A stretch of DNA of 50,193 nucleotides, taken from the IMG/VR virus record IMGVR_UViG_3300030116_008164, positions 1 to 50,193 of that record, one strand, 5' to 3'. The translations under genes and the position numbers were made by a program. This document shows, one piece after another, positions 32,553-41,049 of this stretch. How positions within the stretch are numbered: the first letter of the stretch is position 1; each line of letters starts with the position of its first letter. The stretch comes from a virus. Under the pieces are notes generated by a model. The model had not been told where the DNA came from. It made no database searches and saw only the letters and a program-made list of their open reading frames with translations.

Positions 32553-33326
32553 ATGAAGCCGATACTACTACTAGGAGACTCATGTAGAGATGAGTTTGTG
32601 TATTGTGATTGTAAAAGATTATGTCCTGAAGCTCCTGTCCCTGTTTTAGATAAAAAAGAAATCGTTAGGACTAACGGGATGGCAGGTAATGTTTGTAAAA
32701 ACCTAAGATCCTTTACACATAATTGTATCTTTTTAACTAATAAAAATTATACTGATATTACAAAGACGAGATATGTAGATAGAAAAACTAATCATATGTT
32801 TATACGTATTGATACTAGTGTACAATCTACTAAGCTCACAAGCAGACAACGTAATAGTATAGTATTTGATGATTATTCTGCCGTTATTTTATCTGACTAC
32901 GATAAAGGTTATTTAAGTGAAGAAGATATAGCTTATATTTCTAGCAAACATCCATTGACTTTTTTAGATACAAAAAAGTTATTAGGAGATTGGGCAAACG
33001 ATATTTCATTTATAAAGATAAACAGGCCGGAAACTTTAAATACAAAACATACATTAACGGATAAGTTAGAAAGCAAACTTATTACAACTTGTGGAGATGA
33101 AGGTGCTTCATATCGCGGTAAACAATATGCGGTAAACCCTGTTGAAGTTAAAGATGTATCAGGTGCTGGAGATACATTTCTGGCTACTTTGGTATACACT
33201 TATGTTCGAACAAATGATATAGATATAAGTATCGAAGCAGCCAATCAAGGAGCTACATATGTTGTGCAACGTAAGGGCGTTTCATGCGTTGATGGTTCTA
33301 TAATAAGCAAACTTATAACAGTATGA
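32553..33326 (+). CDS. PfkB-family kinase like the HldE N-terminal domain
   Basis: A 257-residue ribokinase-fold protein. The N terminus LLLGDSCRDEFVYCDCKRLCPEAPVPVLD matches the start of HldE heptose kinases, GMAGNVCKNL matches their GGAANVA region, and DVSGAGDTF is the PfkB catalytic motif with the base Asp. HldE kinase phosphorylates heptose-7-phosphate at C1. It is about 60 residues shorter than typical. The matching adenylyltransferase is a separate gene at 35980, so together they form a split HldE for ADP-heptose. Overlaps the next gene by 4 bases. Confidence 0.82.
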   Translation: MKPILLLGDSCRDEFVYCDCKRLCPEAPVPVLDKKEIVRTNGMAGNVCKNLRSFTHNCIFLTNKNYTDITKTRYVDRKTNHMFIRIDTSVQSTKLTSRQRNSIVFDDYSAVILSDYDKGYLSEEDIAYISSKHPLTFLDTKKLLGDWANDISFIKINRPETLNTKHTLTDKLESKLITTCGDEGASYRGKQYAVNPVEVKDVSGAGDTFLATLVYTYVRTNDIDISIEAANQGATYVVQRKGVSCVDGSIISKLITV

Positions 33327-34255
33327 GTAAGACATTATACATATATGAACAAGCGTCGCCTCATGTACATGATAGCTCAGAAAGGTACAAAGGTTGTGTA
33401 CCTCTAAGCGAGTCCGGCATTAAAAAACATTTTACTGTCGTTAATAATCCTGATGCAGCAGATTATTTATATGTTGGTCAGATACGAGAAGATAGTAATG
33501 TACCTCTTTTTAAATCAGACGGTACTGAGTTTGAATATTATAAAGAACATTCATCCCGACATATAGCAGATATGGAAGGAGAGGGAGGTTGGGATATTCC
33601 AGAATGGTTACATAAATGTATTTTAACTACAATGGGACCGAGAAAAGAGTTTGACGTATATAAGCTTTTTACAAGACCAACATTCTCAACTATGATGGTT
33701 GATATGATGGAAGACCATCGTACGTTTGAATTTCCTGAGAAAAAAGGATATGGGTTTAGAGGTTGTATAAATCATAAAAGCAGAGATGTAATGTTTCAAG
33801 CGTTGGATATACCTTTATTAGACAATAAAAGAATAAGAAGAGAAGCTTATGTAAATTCAGGATGGGCTGGGTCTATCCCATCCGGGCATGATATACATAG
33901 AATATATGAAGAGTTAATGCTTAAGCATCCATTGTCTTTATGTCCAAGGGGCTCAGGTATTGATACAACAAGAATAATAGAAACATGTTTTTATAATAGA
34001 GTACCTGTCATGGTAACAGACAAAGATTTTTATCTTGTTGGTGAAGATGAATATGACGTGGATTTTTGTTTTAGAATAGTAGGAGATCTTTCGCCTGAAG
34101 ATATGGCAAATGAGTTAGTTAAAGTATATAATACTGATATAGGAGAATTAGAAGAAAGAGGAAAAGCAGCACGCAAATATTTTGATACAGTAATAAGAAA
34201 ATATTTCGAAGACCCTACTTTATATTTTATAAATTGGTTAGAAAGAAATAAATGA
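33323..34255 (+). CDS. Exostosin-like glycosyltransferase
   Basis: A 310-residue GT-B-like protein. The C-terminal segment LCPRGSGIDTTRIIETCFYNRVPVMVTD is the typical nucleotide-sugar region of exostosin (GT47-like) enzymes, with the key Glu in IIETC. The N-terminal half is less conserved. It lies between the HldE-kinase-like gene and an SPASM radical SAM gene, with 4-base overlaps on both sides. Confidence 0.75.
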   Translation: MSKTLYIYEQASPHVHDSSERYKGCVPLSESGIKKHFTVVNNPDAADYLYVGQIREDSNVPLFKSDGTEFEYYKEHSSRHIADMEGEGGWDIPEWLHKCILTTMGPRKEFDVYKLFTRPTFSTMMVDMMEDHRTFEFPEKKGYGFRGCINHKSRDVMFQALDIPLLDNKRIRREAYVNSGWAGSIPSGHDIHRIYEELMLKHPLSLCPRGSGIDTTRIIETCFYNRVPVMVTDKDFYLVGEDEYDVDFCFRIVGDLSPEDMANELVKVYNTDIGELEERGKAARKYFDTVIRKYFEDPTLYFINWLERNK

Positions 34256-35457
34256 TTGGCGAAAGTAAAATTTTTAATCCGCAAGCTAAGATCTATGCAA
34301 ATGCAGATAGAGTATTAGATTTTTTAGATAAAAAAAATCCAGCCCCTATCTTAGTTGAATTTGATCCAAGTAACACTTGTAATCATGGTTGTTATTTCTG
34401 TATCTCTTCTTATATACATCTACCTGAATCTAAAGACTTGGAAACTTATAATAAAACTGTTATGCCGCGTGATATACTGATGGGCGCATGCAAGGATTTT
34501 ATTGATATGGGTGTAAGAGCTATTAATTGGACTGGTGGTGGAGAACCTACAATTAATAAGCATTTAAAGGAAGCAATTGAATATATTGGTACAAACTCTG
34601 ATATAAAGATGGGCATTTTTACTAATGGTACATTAATTGATAAATGGGACATGTTTGATACTATGGTAGATAATATGTCTTGGGTTAGATTTTCTGTTGA
34701 TGCTGGCACTCCAGAAACGTATAATGGTATACGTAGAGCAAAAGGTAATCATGGTTGGGATAAGATGTCTTCTAATCTTTTAAAACTAACCGAGGTAAAT
34801 AATGCAAAAGGTAAGAAGATACAAATCGGTACAGGGTTTGTTATTACTCCTGACACATATAAAGAAATTACAGACTTTGCAAAATACTTTTCTCAATTTG
34901 ATATAGACTATTGTCAATATAAACCTGAAGTAGTAAACAGAGAAAGAGAAGAGGGTGTTCAGAGAGATTTAGACTTTTGGGAAGCTGAAGTGGAACCAAG
35001 GCTTAATGAAGCAAAAGAAATATTGGGTGATAGATTTCAAATTAATGGTTATAAACTAAAAGATCTTATAAATGACAGATCATTATTTGGACGTAATTAT
35101 AAAAAGTGTTTAGGTTCTCAAATACAACCTTGTGTTGGTGCAGATGGTGAGGTATATGTATGTACTAATCACCGCGGATATAAACAATATAGTTATGGAT
35201 CATTACATGAAAAATCGTTTAAAGAAGTCTGGTCAGATATACAAACCAGAGAAAGTGTAATGAATCAAATAGAGAACGTAGAATGCTTTAAAAACTGTAC
35301 GCAACTGTGTAAACCTCACGAAAGTAATAAAGCAGTGTGGAATATTCATGAAGAGTATACTACACTAAAAGGAGAAGAAAAAGATAAAGCTAAGCAGCAT
35401 TATCTTGAAGATGCAGATAAGATAAAATCTGAAATAATACACAGTGAGTTTATATGA
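34252..35457 (+). CDS. Radical SAM / SPASM-domain protein
   Basis: A 401-residue radical SAM enzyme. CNHGCYFC (CxxxCxxC) follows LVEFDPSNT, and NWTGGGEPT is the SAM-binding GGE motif. The C-terminal third has the SPASM-like cysteines: CLGSQIQPCVGADGEVYVC and CFKNCTQLC, for auxiliary Fe-S clusters. SPASM enzymes modify peptides, and some act on sugars or alcohols (dehydrogenation). Substrate unknown; context suggests a sugar. Overlaps both neighbours by 4 bases. Confidence 0.88.
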   Translation: MIGESKIFNPQAKIYANADRVLDFLDKKNPAPILVEFDPSNTCNHGCYFCISSYIHLPESKDLETYNKTVMPRDILMGACKDFIDMGVRAINWTGGGEPTINKHLKEAIEYIGTNSDIKMGIFTNGTLIDKWDMFDTMVDNMSWVRFSVDAGTPETYNGIRRAKGNHGWDKMSSNLLKLTEVNNAKGKKIQIGTGFVITPDTYKEITDFAKYFSQFDIDYCQYKPEVVNREREEGVQRDLDFWEAEVEPRLNEAKEILGDRFQINGYKLKDLINDRSLFGRNYKKCLGSQIQPCVGADGEVYVCTNHRGYKQYSYGSLHEKSFKEVWSDIQTRESVMNQIENVECFKNCTQLCKPHESNKAVWNIHEEYTTLKGEEKDKAKQHYLEDADKIKSEIIHSEFI

Positions 35458-35987
35458 TTATTCTTAAAAATGGTAGAGGACAGCTCGGAGAAGCATTACA
35501 GGCCTACTTATCTAATTTAAAGATTATCCCAACCGAAGATGTGTTTATATATCATACATGGGATATGGATAGCGATAAAAATAACGTTGATGCACAGCGT
35601 GAATGTTTTGCAAAATTTAGGGAGTTTGTACATTTTAATAGCAGAAAAAAAATATTTTATATATCAACATATTCTTCGAAGCATAACTTTTATAACATAT
35701 ATAAACAGCAATGTGAAAGCTATTTAATGCTCCATGGAGATCAAGGATATAATATCAAATTACCTACTTTAACAGGTAAAGGTATATGTGATAAGCTTAG
35801 AAAGGGTTTAGCAAAACCATATGGAGAAATAGAGCTTATGACACCCAAACAAGCTGCGAGAAAAATTTTAAGTATTGTAGAAGAAGTCTTAATGATGGAC
35901 AAAAAAGAACCAATCAGCAAATCATATAGATTGTATGGTACAAAAGTACCAGCCGAATTAGTGGAGGAATTAGTTAAAGATGAATAG
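35454..35987 (+). CDS. Hypothetical protein in glycan operon
   Basis: A 177-residue protein. The N terminus MIILKNGRGQLGEAL resembles the nucleotide-binding start of 4-keto-sugar reductases (G-x-GQLG), and a FYISTYSSKHNFY segment lies mid-protein, so a shortened SDR-like fold is possible, but the usual Y-x3-K is not clear. It overlaps the HldE-C-like gene by 8 bases. Confidence 0.6.
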   Translation: MIILKNGRGQLGEALQAYLSNLKIIPTEDVFIYHTWDMDSDKNNVDAQRECFAKFREFVHFNSRKKIFYISTYSSKHNFYNIYKQQCESYLMLHGDQGYNIKLPTLTGKGICDKLRKGLAKPYGEIELMTPKQAARKILSIVEEVLMMDKKEPISKSYRLYGTKVPAELVEELVKDE

Positions 35988-36372
35988 AGTTATTTTTACT
36001 AATGGGTGTTTTGATATCTTGCATAGGATGCATATTGAACTTTTAAAATTTTGTAAAAGTAGAGGGGATTATGTTGTGGTAGGACTTAATAGTGATGCTA
36101 GTGTTAAAGCCTTAAAAGGAGATAAGCGACCTATTAATAAAGAAGACGATAGAAAGTATGTTCTGGAGTCTTTGAAATTTGTAGATGAAGTAATAATATT
36201 TGAAGAAGAAACACCTTTTAATTTAGTTAAAGAATTAAGACCAGATGAGATTGTTAAAGGTGGTGACTACAAAGTTGAAGATATAGCAGGTCATGAGTTT
36301 GCGCCAGTAGTTCTTTTTAACTATAATAATAGCTATTCAACAACAAAGGCGCTTGAAAAGCTAAATTCTTAG
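35980..36372 (+). CDS. Heptose-1-phosphate adenylyltransferase-like protein (HldE C-terminal domain)
   Basis: A 130-residue cytidylyltransferase-fold protein. TNGCFDILHRMH has the HxGH site as H15-R-M-H18, with Met replacing the usual Gly. GLNSDASVKALKGDKRPINKEDDR and VKGGDY match RfaE/HldE adenylyltransferase domains that make ADP-heptose. The kinase half is encoded separately at 32553. Whether the G-to-M change lowers activity is unknown. Confidence 0.85.
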   Translation: MNRVIFTNGCFDILHRMHIELLKFCKSRGDYVVVGLNSDASVKALKGDKRPINKEDDRKYVLESLKFVDEVIIFEEETPFNLVKELRPDEIVKGGDYKVEDIAGHEFAPVVLFNYNNSYSTTKALEKLNS

Positions 36373-36380
36373 TTTATAAT
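36353..36380 (+). promoter_or_regulatory. Sigma70-type early promoter
   Basis: TTGAAA (36353-36358), inside the end of the preceding gene, and TATAAT (36375-36380) with a 16-base spacer; the -10 ends 8 bases before ATG 36389. Confidence 0.75.
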
Positions 36381-36388
36381 ATACCCAT

Positions 36389-36979
36389 ATGATTATTGAT
36401 AATATTGATGTTTACGACGGTAACATAATCCATAACCGATTTGCTTATCAATACTTCAGAGATAAGACTTTACCTATTGGTAATATTCTTGCTTTTAGAG
36501 CTCCTATGAAAGTCGAGACTGAAGGTATGATTGATTATGAAGATGTTTTAAAAGATGATTTTATTTATAGTGATGATGCAATTAATTTTATCTGGGAGAT
36601 TCCAGGCCTAGATAGCTTTGGAGCTGTAGCATGGCAACGACTGTTTAATACTCAGATTGCTAATGTATTATCATCTAACTATCTTAAAGCTCCTATTGAG
36701 GTAGATGGTGATGATTTAATTGTTCATAAGGAACATCAACAAGGTGGTATTGTGCAACCTCATGGTAAATGTAGTGTGAGTATTACGTATACTAAGAGTG
36801 GTGCAGCGTTAGGTCATACAGCAATTAATGTTACTGCAGGCAAGAAAGCTCCTGCGTTTGCATATTCTACTAATCTTACAGACGAACAATGTACTGACTT
36901 CATGAAGAATGCTATTGATATTTTCTATACAATGAATGATGATATGTTTATTGCTACTACGAAAATTATAGCAAAGTGA
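36389..36979 (+). CDS. DUF366-like protein
   Basis: A 196-residue protein that resembles the DUF366 family, found mainly in archaea and in some marine phages, function unknown. Visible conserved-looking stretches: FAYQYFRDKTLPIGNILAFR, VETEGMIDYEDVL, VDGDDLIVHKEH and GHTAINVTAG. It has its own early promoter and overlaps the following SDR by 4 bases. No catalytic motif can be named. Confidence 0.65.
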   Translation: MIIDNIDVYDGNIIHNRFAYQYFRDKTLPIGNILAFRAPMKVETEGMIDYEDVLKDDFIYSDDAINFIWEIPGLDSFGAVAWQRLFNTQIANVLSSNYLKAPIEVDGDDLIVHKEHQQGGIVQPHGKCSVSITYTKSGAALGHTAINVTAGKKAPAFAYSTNLTDEQCTDFMKNAIDIFYTMNDDMFIATTKIIAK

Positions 36980-37887
36980 AGATTTTAGTAACAGGAGCAG
37001 CAGGATTTATTGGTAGTAAGACTGTTGATGTACTTCATGATCTCGGACATGATGTAATTAGTATTGATAACGAGAGTGCTATTTCTAACGAGAAGTTTTA
37101 CTGGCATAAAGAAGTTCGAGGTTGGAAGCATGATATATGTGATGCAGGAGCTATAGATGCTGTTTTTGCATATTATAAACCGGATGCGGTAATGCATTGT
37201 GCTGCACAAGCTAGAATTCAAATTGGATATAATTCTCCGCTTGATACCTATAATACAAATTATATTGGTACTGTTACTCTTTTAGAAGCTTGTGTAGAGC
37301 ATAAATGTAAAAGGTTTGTATTTGCCTCTACTTCATCTTCTTACGGTTTAGCAAATGATATACCATTAAGAGAAGATTATGAAACAGATTGTTTAACTCC
37401 TTATTCTATAAGTAAGGTTGCTGCAGAGAAAGCATGCAAGGATTATCATAAGAATTGGGGATTAGAAACAATGACGTTAAGGTATTTTAACGTATATGGA
37501 GATAGACAACCTATAAAAGGTACGTACGCTCCTGTTGTTGGACTTTTTCATAGACAAAGAGAAGCAGGCAAGCATTTAACTATTGTAGGTAATGGTAACC
37601 AAACAAGAGATTTTACGAATATTGATGATGTAGTTAATGCTAATATGCTTGCACTAACAGGTATATATAAAGATAAAAATTACGGAGAAATCTATAATAT
37701 AGGTACAGGTCAAAATTATTCTATTAATGATGTTGCAAAAATGATCTCACCAAATGGTTCATATATGTATATTGCTCACAGACCTGGCGAAGCTAAAGAT
37801 ACAAGAGCAGATATAACAAAAGCAAAAACTGTTTTAAGCTGGAAACCTACCATCGAGCTGCCACAATGGATTAAAGAAAATTATTAA
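36976..37887 (+). CDS. GalE-like NAD-dependent nucleotide-sugar epimerase
   Basis: A 303-residue extended SDR starting at GTG 36976. Rossmann motif GAAGFIGS, the STSSSYG serine region, YSISK (Y-x3-K), LRYFNVYGDRQ and TRDFTNIDDVV are classic for UDP-hexose or UDP-HexNAc 4-epimerases. It probably closes the glycan block by supplying an epimerised sugar nucleotide. Its stop overlaps the start of the next gene by one base. Confidence 0.9.
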   Translation: MKILVTGAAGFIGSKTVDVLHDLGHDVISIDNESAISNEKFYWHKEVRGWKHDICDAGAIDAVFAYYKPDAVMHCAAQARIQIGYNSPLDTYNTNYIGTVTLLEACVEHKCKRFVFASTSSSYGLANDIPLREDYETDCLTPYSISKVAAEKACKDYHKNWGLETMTLRYFNVYGDRQPIKGTYAPVVGLFHRQREAGKHLTIVGNGNQTRDFTNIDDVVNANMLALTGIYKDKNYGEIYNIGTGQNYSINDVAKMISPNGSYMYIAHRPGEAKDTRADITKAKTVLSWKPTIELPQWIKENY

Positions 37888-38294
37888 TGAAGACAATTTT
37901 CGACTATCTTAGAGATTTATTATTTACTAAAGATGGTAAATCTATGCAAAATATAGATGATGAAGGTGGCTATAATACGTATATGGTAAATCGATGGATA
38001 AGTATGTATTCGCCTTCTTTAGCAATATTGGTTAATGAGACTACAAATAAATATTGGACATTATTTACAAAGAAAAAAGACTGTTATAATTTTCTATATA
38101 AAATACTACCACAAGTACCTAATAGAAGAATCTATTATATTAAAAAACAAAAGTCTGAAAAAACTGAAACTAATGAAATTATCAGTACATTAGCTAAAAA
38201 TATGGAACTTTCAAAAAGAGAGATTACTTATTATATAGAAGCGTCAAATATTGACCTAGATAAATTTAAAGATTATGGCAAAAGCAAGCGTTGA
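37887..38294 (+). CDS. Small replication-type protein, possibly clamp-loader small subunit (gp62-like)
   Basis: A 135-residue protein. YNTYMVNRWISMYSPSLAIL followed by a Phe-Leu helix (CYNFLYKILPQVPNRRI) and a basic YIKKQK run resembles the gp62 clamp-loader small subunits of marine T4-like phages, as I recall them. The C-terminal 45 residues form a charged helical region (LAKNMELSKREITYYIE). T4 gp62 sits beside gp44, which is not seen here, so the call is tentative. Its end overlaps the co-chaperonin gene by 20 bases. Confidence 0.45.
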   Translation: MKTIFDYLRDLLFTKDGKSMQNIDDEGGYNTYMVNRWISMYSPSLAILVNETTNKYWTLFTKKKDCYNFLYKILPQVPNRRIYYIKKQKSEKTETNEIISTLAKNMELSKREITYYIEASNIDLDKFKDYGKSKR

Positions 38295-38724
38295 TCAACT
38301 CGGACCAGTCCCAAAAGGATTAATTAACCTCGATAAATACGTTGAAGACAATTTTACGTTATTTGGATTTTCCTTAGACCAAGTATATGATGATATTATT
38401 ATTGTTGAGTATGCTGATTTATCTGATGATGGAGATTCTATTGTTCGTAATGGTTTGCATATCCCTATTCATCAAGTACAAAAAGCATGGCGCATCGGTC
38501 GTGTAATATTACACGGGCCTAATACTCAGTCTGTTAATGAAGGAGATTATGTATGTTTTCCTAATGATAAAGGTATTCCCGTTTCTAATATGAACATTAA
38601 AGGTACAGTTATTAAGAATGCAGTATTTTTAAATGAAGATCGTTTGTTCGGTAAAGTAAGCCCTATTAAAAATGAGAGTAAATCTAGGAACACTAGCGAG
38701 CGTGTTGCAGGAAAACGTAGCTGA
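38275..38724 (+). CDS. GroES/gp31-like co-chaperonin
   Basis: A 149-residue protein with the GroES fold pattern: YDDIIIVEYADLSDDGDSI, a mobile-loop-like NGLHIPIHQV, WRIGRVILHGP, and EGDYVCFPNDKGIPV. T4 gp31 replaces GroES on GroEL to fold the major capsid protein, and T4-like marine phages carry relatives. The C-terminal 25 residues are basic and low-complexity. It overlaps the next gene by 53 bases. Confidence 0.72.
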   Translation: MAKASVDQLGPVPKGLINLDKYVEDNFTLFGFSLDQVYDDIIIVEYADLSDDGDSIVRNGLHIPIHQVQKAWRIGRVILHGPNTQSVNEGDYVCFPNDKGIPVSNMNIKGTVIKNAVFLNEDRLFGKVSPIKNESKSRNTSERVAGKRS

Positions 38725-39049
38725 AGTTAAATTCACGCGACGAAGACCTAAAGCAGGAAGCCCAGCAACACGCCGTATGTTATGTACGAATGCTTATAAC
38801 TTGCTAAATTCTGCAGAAGGTAGGGTTGCCTTAAACTTTAAACCACCGACTAATTATCCAAAATATAATCCACAAGCAAAAAATTTAGTAGTAACATGGG
38901 ACATAATTATGCAAGGCTTTAGAACAATAAGTATAGAAAGTTGTGAGCTTGTCTCTGTATTACCAGCTAACGATGAGTTTTGGAATTATTTTAATGAAAA
39001 GCTAGCACCTATGTCCCAAGCAGAAAAAATAAACTTCATGAACGTATGA
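38672..39049 (+). CDS. DUF2693-like small phage protein
   Basis: A 125-residue protein. LQENVAEVKFTRR, followed by an RRMLCT segment and a late VVTWDIIMQGFRTISIESC, resembles DUF2693-type phage proteins (short beta-rich proteins with a C-terminal WD...R element). An insertion separates the two halves. The start lies inside the co-chaperonin gene (53-base overlap) in another frame. Function unknown. Confidence 0.6.
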   Translation: MRVNLGTLASVLQENVAEVKFTRRRPKAGSPATRRMLCTNAYNLLNSAEGRVALNFKPPTNYPKYNPQAKNLVVTWDIIMQGFRTISIESCELVSVLPANDEFWNYFNEKLAPMSQAEKINFMNV

Positions 39050-39402
39050 TTATTTCCGACCATGTTGAACAAGTATTGAAGGACACATTACAAAATAATG
39101 TTCAATTTATTCTCAATGGAAAAATTATACGGGAAGGTAAAATGGTGATCTATACAGTAAAAGATTACTATATTACATTTAATTTTATTAATACAAAAGG
39201 TCAAGAAAAGCATTACGAAGTACCCGTTCCATTTGATATCGTAAAAAACAAAAATGAAATTATAATGTCATATGAAGTTCATCATGCTACTAAAAACGAT
39301 TTTAATTGTAATTGGCTTGTTAAACAACTTGTAACAAAATTAAAGAAAAAAAGTAAACTAATGAATAATAAATTAGTTGTAAAATGTGAGACACTAGTAT
39401 AA
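39046..39402 (+). CDS. Hypothetical protein
   Basis: A 118-residue beta-rich protein (GKMVIYTVKDYYITFNFINT) with a Lys-rich C-terminal helix (KQLVTKLKKKSKLMNNK). No family recognised. It overlaps the preceding gene by 4 bases, and the promoter of the helicase gene lies in its last codons. Confidence 0.7.
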   Translation: MIISDHVEQVLKDTLQNNVQFILNGKIIREGKMVIYTVKDYYITFNFINTKGQEKHYEVPVPFDIVKNKNEIIMSYEVHHATKNDFNCNWLVKQLVTKLKKKSKLMNNKLVVKCETLV

Positions 39403-39403
39403 T
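39377..39403 (+). promoter_or_regulatory. Sigma70-type promoter for the helicase gene
   Basis: TTGTAA (39377-39382) and TATAAT (39398-39403) with a 15-base spacer; the -10 ends 8 bases before GTG 39412. Confidence 0.55.
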
Positions 39404-39411
39404 ATTATACT

Positions 39412-41037
39412 GTGTTTGACCTTGTTAAAAATTTTCCTGATGGCTACTCGCCTACCTCTCAACAAAAACGAATTTTAAAACGTGTAGAACAGGCGTTAAA
39501 CGGTAAGAAGAAATTTGTTATTATATGTGCTCCAACTGGTACAGGTAAAAGCATGATAAGTAAGAGTATTGGTAACTGTACACCGGTACCGGATAATAGT
39601 TGGATAGAGTTAGTTGATGATAATTTAATGTTCAAGCAAACCCATACCGGGGAATATGTACATGCAGATAAATCATACGAAAGCGAACCATTTGGATCAT
39701 ATGTATTAACAATAACTAAAAATCTTCAAAATCAATATAAAGAGCTTTTTGAGGATACCTCTATACTAAAAGGTAAGAGTAATTATAAGAGCACTATAGA
39801 TCCAAACATAGATGTGGAGCTTGAATCGCTTATTATGCCTAAGAAAATTCTAGATGAGCATAGGGCGCAAAACAAATGTCCTTATCATAATGCTAGAAAT
39901 GAAGCTTTGGTTAATAATTTTACTGCATTAAATTATAAGATGTTTTTCTCATTACCGCAACACGTGAGGAGAAGAAGTGCTATTATATGCGATGAAGCAT
40001 CAGAACTCGAAGAAGAAATAGTAAAGAGATTTTCTATTACAATTGATTATGGGCAGCTCGATCGGTTAGGTGTTACATATTCAAAACTTATAACCGTTAA
40101 TAAGAAGGGAGTTCTTAATTGGATTACATCCCTTGTAAATGAATTAGCAGATATTCGAGATGAATTATTGACTAATAAAAATAAAAATAAAATACAGCAA
40201 TCTTTAAAGCAAAAAAATAAACTTTTATCTGTAAGCAGACTTTATAATTCTCTAATAACAATACATGCGCATTGGTACGAGAGTGATTTTATTGTTGAGA
40301 AAGATGGGAGTGCTGTTAAGCTAACTCCACTTAAAGTTAATGTACTGTCCGATACTATATTTTCACATGGTGATAAAGTTATATTAATGTCGGCAACAAT
40401 TGTTGATCATAAATCATTTGCAAAAACTTTGGGTATAACAGATTATGAATATATTGAAGTAGGCTGTGAATTTGATTCTGAGCTCAGCCCTATATACGTC
40501 AGTACTAAAGCTAAACTAAATCATAAAAATTTAGTTAAGGAAATGCCCAAAGTTGTTGATCAGATTAGAAAAATTTTAGATATACATAAATTTGATAAAG
40601 GAGTCATCCATACACATACTAATGCTATTACGAGTATGGTTAACGGCAGTATTAAAGATAAGAGAATGCTGTATAGACAGGTAAATTCCACTAATGAAGA
40701 TATATTAGAATTACATTCTGCAGATAATAAACCAACAGTGCTTGTTAGCCCCTCTTTAACATATGGTGTTGATCTTAAAGATAACCTTGCAAGATTTCAA
40801 ATTATTGTGAAATTACCTTATTCTCCGCTTGGATCTAAAAGAGTTAAAGCCCTCTTTGAGCAAGATAAACGATGGTATGAAAATAAAATGCTCGTAAATC
40901 TTATTCAAGCCTGTGGAAGAGGTACGAGAAGCACAACAGATCACTGTAAAACCTATATTTTAGATGGAAATGTTGTGCGAGTATTACAGTCTTGTAAAGA
41001 ACGGCTTCCTAAGTATTTTCTAGAGAGATTCGTTTAA
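39412..41037 (+). CDS. XPD/DinG-like SF2 DNA helicase
   Basis: A 541-residue helicase starting at GTG 39412. Walker A APTGTGKS (residues 40-47), motif II DEAS (194-197), motif III-like MSATIVD, and the C-terminal GVDLKDNLARFQIIVKLP and IQACGRGTRS (motif VI) place it in the XPD/DinG group. Between motifs I and II this group normally has four cysteines for a [4Fe-4S] cluster; here the SILKGKSNYKS and NKCPYHNAR segments align with that domain but only one cysteine (C156) remains between residues 57 and 192. The enzyme probably works without the cluster. It has its own early-type promoter. Confidence 0.85.
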   Translation: MFDLVKNFPDGYSPTSQQKRILKRVEQALNGKKKFVIICAPTGTGKSMISKSIGNCTPVPDNSWIELVDDNLMFKQTHTGEYVHADKSYESEPFGSYVLTITKNLQNQYKELFEDTSILKGKSNYKSTIDPNIDVELESLIMPKKILDEHRAQNKCPYHNARNEALVNNFTALNYKMFFSLPQHVRRRSAIICDEASELEEEIVKRFSITIDYGQLDRLGVTYSKLITVNKKGVLNWITSLVNELADIRDELLTNKNKNKIQQSLKQKNKLLSVSRLYNSLITIHAHWYESDFIVEKDGSAVKLTPLKVNVLSDTIFSHGDKVILMSATIVDHKSFAKTLGITDYEYIEVGCEFDSELSPIYVSTKAKLNHKNLVKEMPKVVDQIRKILDIHKFDKGVIHTHTNAITSMVNGSIKDKRMLYRQVNSTNEDILELHSADNKPTVLVSPSLTYGVDLKDNLARFQIIVKLPYSPLGSKRVKALFEQDKRWYENKMLVNLIQACGRGTRSTTDHCKTYILDGNVVRVLQSCKERLPKYFLERFV

Positions 41038-41043
41038 TAAATA
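41036..41043 (+). promoter_or_regulatory. T4-late-type box AATAAATA for gene 15
   Basis: AATAAATA overlaps the helicase stop and lies 6 bases before the GTG at 41050. Confidence 0.5.
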
Positions 41044-41049
41044 TTTAAA

